Part shown: in pieces, positions 6,585 through 11,143 of the stretch | Layout of the letters: the number at the start of each line of letters is the position of its first letter | How positions within the stretch are numbered: position 1 is the stretch's first letter | Assembly (NCBI GenBank): GCA_910577605.1 | Contig: CAJTON010000001.1 | Span: 142,169 to 153,311, forward strand | Reading direction: 5' to 3' | Source: an uncultured Butyrivibrio sp. | Lineage (GTDB): Bacteria; Bacillota; Clostridia; Lachnospirales; Lachnospiraceae | DNA length: 11,143 nt | Program-made: the position numbers and the translations under genes | Notes under the pieces: model-generated | What the model saw: the letters and a program-made list of their open reading frames with translations, nothing else | What the model was told of the DNA's origin: nothing | Databases searched by the model: none

Positions 6585-7717
6585 AACGCAGGATAATTAC
6601 CGTCATGGCAATTTTTACCCTTATCATCTGCGCGGCGACATTGATATTTTATACGGGAGAAAAAAAACGCGACGGTCAGGACATAGGACGCGAGCAGCTT
6701 GTCGCGCTCAACGAAATAGAGCAGCTCGCAAAAAAAGGCGAGCTTGAAGAGTTTTCACGCCAGACCGCCGCGCTGCGGGAGAGCATAGGCGCGCAGTCCG
6801 GACGAGCAAGCTTTCTCTGGTACCTTTGCGGCGTGAGCGTTTTTTTGCTTGCCGCGGCGTTTTGTTATGTGTATTTTGCCATACTGCGTCCGTTTGAAAA
6901 GATGAAGGACTTCGCCGGACATATCGCGCGCGGAAATTTCGACATACCGCTAGATTACGAGCGCTCGAATTATTTCGGGGAATTTACATGGGCGTTTGAC
7001 AGTATGCGCCGGGAAATAACAAAAGCAAGGGCGTGCGAAAAGGAAGCCGTGGATAACAATAAGACCGTCATAGCCACGCTTTCGCACGACATCAAAACGC
7101 CCATAGCGTCCATAAGGGCGTATGCGGAGGGGCTTGAGGCTAATCTTGACGCAACGCCGGAAAAGCGCGCGAAATATCTCGGCGTCATTATGAAAAAGTG
7201 CGACGAGGTTTCGGGACTTACCGAGGATCTTTTCCTGCATTCGTTAGCCGACCTCGACAAGCTTAAAATTACCCCCGAAAGGGTTGAACTTTGCGGATTT
7301 ATGGAGCATACCGTCACGGAAATCGCCGGAGAACGCAATGATATAGAATTTGTAAAACCGGATTTTACGGCGTGGGTGAGCGCGGACAAAAAAAGACTTG
7401 TCCAGATCGCGGAAAATCTTATAAACAACGCGAGGAAATACGCTAAGAGCGGAGTCAGGATAAATATCGTTCAGAACGACGGCGACGCCGAGCTGCATTT
7501 TTGCGATTCCGGCGTTGGTATTCCCGACGAGGATATGCCGTTTATTTTTGACAAGTTTTACAGGGGAAGGAACTGCGGAGATGAGCAAGGCTCAGGACTT
7601 GGACTTTATATCGTCAGATACATTACTTTGCAGATGAACGGAAAGGTCCTGCTGCACAATCACGCAGACGGACTTGAGGCGATAATAAGTTTTCCGCTTA
7701 TACCGGAGAAGTCTTAA
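6581..7717 (+). CDS. HAMP-containing sensor histidine kinase
   Basis: This 378-residue membrane sensor has two membrane segments (about 5-25 and 80-101) around a short, charged, probably helical extracytoplasmic region of about 50 residues. A HAMP linker (about 99-152) follows. The dimerisation and phosphoacceptor domain has TLSHDIKTPIASIRAYAEG with His169. The ATPase domain shows the N box (NLINNARKYA, 279-288), the G1 box DSGVGIP (309-315), the F box FDKFYRG and the G2 box GSGLGLYIV (337-345). All catalytic motifs are intact. It phosphorylates the regulator encoded just upstream. The extracytoplasmic region and HAMP domain set it apart from the short BceS-type kinases, which sense through their partner ABC transporter, so this one may bind or feel its signal directly. 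The signal is unknown. Confidence 0.95.
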   Translation: MKRRIITVMAIFTLIICAATLIFYTGEKKRDGQDIGREQLVALNEIEQLAKKGELEEFSRQTAALRESIGAQSGRASFLWYLCGVSVFLLAAAFCYVYFAILRPFEKMKDFAGHIARGNFDIPLDYERSNYFGEFTWAFDSMRREITKARACEKEAVDNNKTVIATLSHDIKTPIASIRAYAEGLEANLDATPEKRAKYLGVIMKKCDEVSGLTEDLFLHSLADLDKLKITPERVELCGFMEHTVTEIAGERNDIEFVKPDFTAWVSADKKRLVQIAENLINNARKYAKSGVRINIVQNDGDAELHFCDSGVGIPDEDMPFIFDKFYRGRNCGDEQGSGLGLYIVRYITLQMNGKVLLHNHADGLEAIISFPLIPEKS

Positions 7718-7728
7718 AGACTTCTTAA
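7707..7728 (+). promoter_or_regulatory. Candidate response-regulator binding site: TCTTAA direct repeat within a palindrome
   Basis: AGAAGTCTT and AAGACTTCT form perfect nine-base inverted arms around one A (7707-7725), spanning the kinase stop codon. The same bases carry TCTTAA at 7712-7717 and again at 7723-7728, an 11-base period like that of sites bound by OmpR/PhoB-type dimers. A weak -10-like TATACA lies at 7752-7757, which puts the repeat immediately upstream of where the -35 would be (about 7729-7734, TAACTT), a suitable place for an activator. In RNA the palindrome could instead form a stem of seven or eight pairs followed by TAATAACTTTTCT, a poor terminator. Repeat and palindrome are seen; binding is inferred. 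Confidence 0.45.
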
Positions 7729-7757
7729 TAACTTTTCTGATAGATTGGTTTTATACA

Positions 7758-7781
7758 GCCGCGCGGTCAGGACCGCATGGC
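7758..7781 (+). other. GC-rich hairpin in the ABC operon leader
   Basis: GCGGTC (7763-7768) and GACCGC (7771-7776) are perfect inverted arms, with GCC (7758-7760) and GGC (7779-7781) able to add three pairs beyond a two-by-two internal loop. The hairpin ends eight bases before the AAAGGA ribosome binding site of the ABC ATPase gene. No T run follows, so it is not an intrinsic terminator. It could affect mRNA stability or translation of the ABC genes. Confidence 0.4.
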
Positions 7782-7802
7782 ATCAGGGAAAGGAACAAAT
7801 CA

Positions 7803-8564
7803 ATGAAAAAAACAATTCTGTCAGCAAAGGGTCTGTGCAAAAGCTTTGCGCATAACGGCGGACAAAACCACATTCTCTCAAATATCGATCTTGAGCTGTA
7901 CGAGGGAGATTTCACGGTTATCATGGGAGCTTCAGGATCGGGTAAATCGACCCTGCTGTACGCGCTCTCCGGAATGGACCGGGCGAGCGCGGGGGAGGTT
8001 ATGTACGGAGACGCCGATATCGTGAAAATGAAGGAAAAAGAGCTTGCGGGGCTAAGGCACACCGATTTCGGATTTATATTCCAGCAGATGCATCTCGTCG
8101 GCAATCTCACGCTTTTTGAAAACGTAGCGGTTCCGGGATATCTCAACAAGGAAAATTCCGCGTCGCAGGTAAAGGCGAGGGCGCGGGAGCTTTTTGAGTA
8201 TATGAACATATCGGACGTAAAGGATCATCTTCCGTCGCAGGTTTCGGGAGGAGAGCAGCAGCGCTGCGCGATAGCGAGAGCCGTTATAAATTCTCCTAAG
8301 GTGATCTTCGCCGACGAGCCCACGGGCGCTCTTAACCGCGCGAATACCTCGGAGGTGCTTAACCTTCTTACGAAGCTGAATGGCGACGGTCAGAGCATAC
8401 TTATGGTAACTCACGATATGAGGGCGGCGCTGCGGGCGACAAGGCTTCTGTATCTGGAGGACGGCAGGATAACCGGCGAGCTTACGCTGCCCGCCTTTGA
8501 CGCGCAGGAAGAGAAAAGCCGCGAAACGCAGGTGAACGCTTGGCTTACCTCGATGGAATGGTAG
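7803..8564 (+). CDS. ABC transporter ATP-binding protein, MacB/LolD-like family
   Basis: This 253-residue ATPase energises the permease encoded directly downstream. Motifs are complete: Walker A GASGSGKST (42-50, Lys48), Q loop FQQ (Gln94), signature VSGGEQQR (147-154), Walker B VIFADEP (167-173, Glu172), D loop GALN and switch His204 in MVTHD. The sequence style matches the LolD/MacB/FtsE group that pairs with FtsX-like permeases. A C-terminal tail of about 25-30 residues beyond the core ends in WLTSMEW, a feature I recall from related Firmicutes exporters. AAAGGA (7789-7794) is eight bases before the ATG. The two-component genes directly upstream suggest induction by envelope stress or an antimicrobial compound. 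The cargo is unknown, and a mechanical role rather than transport is possible, as in other type VII ABC systems. Confidence 0.95.
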   Translation: MKKTILSAKGLCKSFAHNGGQNHILSNIDLELYEGDFTVIMGASGSGKSTLLYALSGMDRASAGEVMYGDADIVKMKEKELAGLRHTDFGFIFQQMHLVGNLTLFENVAVPGYLNKENSASQVKARARELFEYMNISDVKDHLPSQVSGGEQQRCAIARAVINSPKVIFADEPTGALNRANTSEVLNLLTKLNGDGQSILMVTHDMRAALRATRLLYLEDGRITGELTLPAFDAQEEKSRETQVNAWLTSMEW

Positions 8565-8568
8565 GTGG
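8563..8568 (+). promoter_or_regulatory. Ribosome binding site favouring the permease start at 8574
   Basis: AGGTGG overlaps the last bases of the ATPase stop codon and lies five bases before the ATG at 8574. The alternative GTG at 8565 falls inside this site and has only a weak GGAATGG before it. I therefore prefer 8574, which shortens the protein by three residues. Confidence 0.65.
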
Positions 8569-8573
8569 ACGGT

Positions 8574-10928
8574 ATGGAGATTCTTACGCTGTTATGGGCG
8601 AATATACGCAAAAAAAAGGGAGCTTTTATAAGTATTTTTTTACTGATGACGATTATCACCACCGTCGCGATGGCAATATTCAGCGTGCGGGACAATTATG
8701 AAAAAGGGCTTGCCGACGCTTTCAAGGCGGCGGACAGTCCGGATACGACCGTGATGCTGGCAGCCTCCGCGCTGACTGATGAATTGCGGGCGAAGCTTGC
8801 GGACAGCGCTCTGGTGGAGCGCGTTTCGTACCGTGAAACGCTTAATACTAACGGCGCATATGTCGGGGAAATGTCGGACGGAAACTCATGGTTCATGGGT
8901 CTGATGCAGGAGGGCGTGCGTCTTTACAACGGAGAGCTAAACGGTTTTGAGCACGAGATACCGCCTCTGCGCGAGGGCGAGATATATCTGCCCTTAGGCT
9001 TGAAGGCAAAGCTTTCATGCGAAGTCGGAGATACGCTCACCGTCAATATGATTTTCGGAGTAAAAGCCGATTTCACAATTAAAGGCTTTGTGGAGGAGCC
9101 GGCCTTCGGCTCGATGACGATCGGCTGGAAGCAGGTTTTTATAAGCGCCGAGGATTATAAAAGAATATATGAGGAATGCGAACCGCTTAAGACGGAGGCG
9201 GTGATCCTGCAAACGGTCGCAGTCAGTATTTATCAGTCAGAGGAGAGCGGGCTTTCTCCTGCAATATTCCAGCGCAGGCTGAATCTTGAAACGGGAATAA
9301 TCGATGCGGCAATAGGGGCGCTGAACCGCGAGCAGAGCGAGAGATACAGTACGATAATGTCGGACACCGTAATGAACATAATTATGGTTTTTGTCGCTTT
9401 TCTTTTTGTAATAGTTCTCATAGTTATGGGAAACAGTATCGGAACGGAAATAGAGACGGATTATGTGACGCTCGGAATACTTAAATCGCAGGGATTCGGA
9501 AGCGGCAGGATAAAGCTTCTGTTTCTGCTTCAGTATATGCTTGCGCAGGTCGCTGGGGTGATTGTCGGAGGAATCGCGGCGATACCTATCGAGAGGGTGT
9601 TAAGCTTCGCCTGTCAGTCGATAACGGCCGTTTTGCCTGCCGCAGGGCTTTCGGCGCAGAAGAGCGTTTTGTACGCGCTTGCGATATTCTTATGTTCGGC
9701 TCTTATCATCGCGGTCAAGACTAATAAGGTCGCGAAAATATCTCCTGTCAGAGCGATTTCGGGCGGCAGACCTCAGGTCTATTTTGACAGCCGATTCAAC
9801 GCTCCTATCGCGCAGAGGACTTTGTCCGCAAGTCTCGCTTTCAGGCAGTTCACCTCAAATAAGCTGAGGTATGCAGGAATAATCGCTATCGCGGCGATAC
9901 TGACCTTTTTTATGATAACGGTTAACCTTCTAGGCGATCTGATGAGCTCAAGAAAGGCGCTTAACGCCATGGGAATGAAGGATACGGATATAGAGGTATA
10001 TTTCAGAAATGAGGAAGCCGCCGAATATCTGTCCGATGTTGACAGAATCGTCAGGTCGCATTCGGAAATAGAGGAGAGCAACAGGGAAACTACAAGATAT
10101 GTTTCGATAAACGGGGAGAGCCTTTACTGTGAAATATTTGAGGATCCCGCGCTTATTCCCGGAATTATAAAAGGAAGAGAGCCTAAGTACGACAACGAAA
10201 TAATGATAACCGAGATGGTGGGAAAGGTTCTTGACCTCAAAATGGGAGATAAGGTCAGGATCTCAGAATCGGACGGCGAGATAGAATGCGTGATAAGCGG
10301 TATTTTTCAGGGCGGGGGAGATTCTGGAATGGCCTTTGCGACAAATTTCGATGTTGCTAAGAGACTCGGGATCAGAGTTGATTATGCGATGAAATATTAT
10401 ATTATTGACGATAAATCAAAAGCCTTCGAGATAGCCGGAGAAATTCTGGAAAAATACGGAGATTTTTTCAATATCAACGTGTACGACGAGAATACCAATC
10501 CCATTCAACAGGAGTACGGAGAGATAGTCGATCTGCTGAAAATAATAATATACGCTTTTTCGGCGCTGTTTGTTTTTGTCGCCATAAGAATGGCGTGCTC
10601 AAGAACTTTCATTCAGGAGCGAAGGGATATAGGTATATACAAGGCGATTGGCTTTACCTCGCGCAGGCTGAGACTTGGTTTTGCCCTGAGATTTTTGATC
10701 ATGTCGTTTGTCGGAGGCGTTATCGGCACGGTGCTCAGCATACTGTTTTCGGCGAGGGCGGTCGGAGCGACTCTGAGCGTTATCGGAATCTCAAGAGTGG
10801 TGCTGGAATTTACGCCGTTCTCGCTTATAGTTCCTATAATTGTGACTGCCGTAAGTTATTTTGCTTTCGCGTATATGACGTCTGGAAGAGTAAGGAGAGT
10901 CGAGGTAAAGGAACTGGTTGCCGAATAA
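8574..10928 (+). CDS. FtsX/MacB-type ABC transporter permease, two-lobed
   Basis: The 784-residue protein has eight predicted membrane segments in two similar halves, each with one segment, a large extracytoplasmic domain and three more segments. By eye the segments lie near 17-37, 267-289, 315-337, 363-381, 432-452, 656-675, 701-724 and 749-768. The halves share a cytoplasmic coupling stretch: TLGILKSQGFGSGRIKLLFLLQ in the first and IGIYKAIGFTSRRLRLGFALR in the second, the FtsX-family signature after the second segment of each lobe. The extracytoplasmic domains, about 230 and 200 residues, would contact the ligand. One such protein could form a full channel without a second permease. It begins nine bases after the ATPase stop, so the two are co-expressed. 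ATG 8574 is chosen over GTG 8565 because AGGTGG precedes it. The role is likely envelope stress, peptide efflux or lipoprotein-type handling; the substrate cannot be told. Confidence 0.93.
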   Translation: MEILTLLWANIRKKKGAFISIFLLMTIITTVAMAIFSVRDNYEKGLADAFKAADSPDTTVMLAASALTDELRAKLADSALVERVSYRETLNTNGAYVGEMSDGNSWFMGLMQEGVRLYNGELNGFEHEIPPLREGEIYLPLGLKAKLSCEVGDTLTVNMIFGVKADFTIKGFVEEPAFGSMTIGWKQVFISAEDYKRIYEECEPLKTEAVILQTVAVSIYQSEESGLSPAIFQRRLNLETGIIDAAIGALNREQSERYSTIMSDTVMNIIMVFVAFLFVIVLIVMGNSIGTEIETDYVTLGILKSQGFGSGRIKLLFLLQYMLAQVAGVIVGGIAAIPIERVLSFACQSITAVLPAAGLSAQKSVLYALAIFLCSALIIAVKTNKVAKISPVRAISGGRPQVYFDSRFNAPIAQRTLSASLAFRQFTSNKLRYAGIIAIAAILTFFMITVNLLGDLMSSRKALNAMGMKDTDIEVYFRNEEAAEYLSDVDRIVRSHSEIEESNRETTRYVSINGESLYCEIFEDPALIPGIIKGREPKYDNEIMITEMVGKVLDLKMGDKVRISESDGEIECVISGIFQGGGDSGMAFATNFDVAKRLGIRVDYAMKYYIIDDKSKAFEIAGEILEKYGDFFNINVYDENTNPIQQEYGEIVDLLKIIIYAFSALFVFVAIRMACSRTFIQERRDIGIYKAIGFTSRRLRLGFALRFLIMSFVGGVIGTVLSILFSARAVGATLSVIGISRVVLEFTPFSLIVPIIVTAVSYFAFAYMTSGRVRRVEVKELVAE

Positions 10929-10930
10929 GT

Positions 10931-10948
10931 CGGTATAAACGGTATAAA
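10931..10948 (+). repeat. Tandem direct repeat CGGTATAAA x2
   Basis: CGGTATAAA occurs twice with no gap (10931-10939 and 10940-10948), beginning two bases after the permease stop and ending four bases before the TTGACA -35 element of the next gene. The position suits an activator or repressor site for the kinase promoter. It is short enough to be chance, and I know of no regulator with this site. Confidence 0.5.
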
Positions 10949-10952
10949 AGGC

Positions 10953-10983
10953 TTGACAAGGACTTATGCCGTGCTGATATAAT
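10953..10983 (+). promoter_or_regulatory. Consensus-hexamer promoter of the FGGY kinase gene, 19-base spacer
   Basis: TTGACA (10953-10958) and TATAAT (10978-10983) are both perfect sigma-70 hexamers, but they are 19 bases apart where 17 is ideal. Perfect boxes with a long spacer are seen at promoters that need an activator to realign the elements, although 19 bases can also give modest basal activity. Transcription would start near 10990, inside the inverted repeat at 10985-11003. Confidence 0.68.
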
Positions 10984-10984
10984 T

Positions 10985-11003
10985 CTTGATAAGAGTTATT
11001 AAG
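10985..11003 (+). promoter_or_regulatory. Inverted repeat at the kinase transcription start, candidate operator
   Basis: CTTGATAA (10985-10992) and TTATTAAG (10996-11003) are inverted arms with one mismatch around GAG. The repeat begins right after the -10 box and covers the predicted transcription start, a classic repressor position. In RNA the mismatch becomes a G-U pair, so a weak hairpin is also possible. The function is inferred. Confidence 0.4.
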
Positions 11004-11027
11004 TAATCTGATTCAGGAGGAAAAAAT

Positions 11028-11143
11028 ATGAGCGGCGTGAGTGAATTTATAGAGGAAGGAAAGGCGGTTCTCGGAATAGAATTCGGTTCCACAAGGATAA
11101 AGGCGGTGCTTATAGACGGCTGCAATAACCCGATAGCGGCGGG
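11028..11143 (+). CDS. FGGY-family carbohydrate kinase, N-terminal fragment
   Basis: Only the first 38 codons plus two bases fall inside the window; the gene runs off the right edge. After a 13-residue lead, VLGIEFGSTRIKAVLIDG matches the phosphate-1 strand and loop of the ASKHA fold as it appears in FGGY sugar kinases, which phosphorylate sugars such as xylulose, ribulose or glycerol. The wording GSTRIKAVLID recalls a clostridial group annotated as L-ribulokinase- or xylulokinase-like, so pentose use (for example L-arabinose) is a reasonable guess, but the substrate cannot be read from this fragment. AGGAGG (11015-11020) is seven bases before the ATG, a strong site. The gene has its own promoter with repeats on both sides, fitting sugar-controlled expression, and seems unrelated to the ABC genes upstream. 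Confidence 0.8.
   Translation, partial: MSGVSEFIEEGKAVLGIEFGSTRIKAVLIDGCNNPIAA

Noticed and set aside
10595..11002. Plus-strand frame of 135 codons overlapping the end of the permease gene and the kinase promoter
   Set aside because: It is out of frame with the conserved FtsX C-terminal lobe, has no ribosome binding site, and its end covers the promoter elements of the next gene.

Overview
This window looks like chromosomal DNA of a Gram-positive anaerobe of class Clostridia (Bacillota), plausibly a gut Oscillospiraceae/Ruminococcaceae-type organism. The evidence is the clostridial form of FeoB, a DUF3793 protein, an MBOAT/DHHW acyltransferase pair behind a small lipoprotein, strong AGGAGG-type ribosome binding sites, and coding sequence of moderate GC with many ATA and GGA codons beside AT-rich intergenic DNA. 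All genes run on the + strand. There is no RNA gene, insertion sequence, CRISPR array or prophage gene that I can support.

Layout. (1) 1-1650: the membrane part of the ferrous iron transporter FeoB, cut by the left edge, followed by a hairpin at 1679-1709. (2) 1651-2023: an AT-rich gap of about 370 bases with a good sigma-70 type promoter (TTGAAC-17-TATAAT, 1800-1828), a leader of nearly 200 bases and a perfect hairpin just before the next gene. (3) 2024-5213: a lipoprotein, an MBOAT O-acyltransferase and a DHHW/AlgJ-like protein, which together look like a system that acylates a surface or secreted polymer outside the membrane. (4) 5280-5873: a DUF3793 protein of unknown function. (5) 5895-7717: an OmpR-type response regulator and its HAMP-containing histidine kinase, overlapping by 4 bases. 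(6) 7803-10928: a MacB/FtsX-type ABC ATPase and a two-lobed permease with eight predicted membrane segments. (7) 11028 to the right edge: the first 38 codons of an FGGY carbohydrate kinase behind its own consensus-like promoter.

How it fits together. Genes from 2024 to 7717 are closely spaced (5, 50, 66, 21 and -4 bases) and no terminator is visible between them, so the acyltransferase cassette, DUF3793 and the two-component system may share a transcript. The kinase/regulator pair next to an ABC exporter-like pair is the usual layout of an envelope-stress or antimicrobial-peptide response module. The 85-base gap before the ABC genes carries an 11-base-period direct repeat (TCTTAA twice) that also forms a 19-base palindrome, set just upstream of a weak promoter. 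This is a candidate binding site for the regulator. FeoB on the left and the sugar kinase on the right look like separate transcription units.

Nothing here is convincingly a wholly new system. The best leads are the lipoprotein/MBOAT/DHHW/DUF3793/two-component gene order, the candidate operator before the ABC operon, and the repeat-flanked promoter of the kinase gene.
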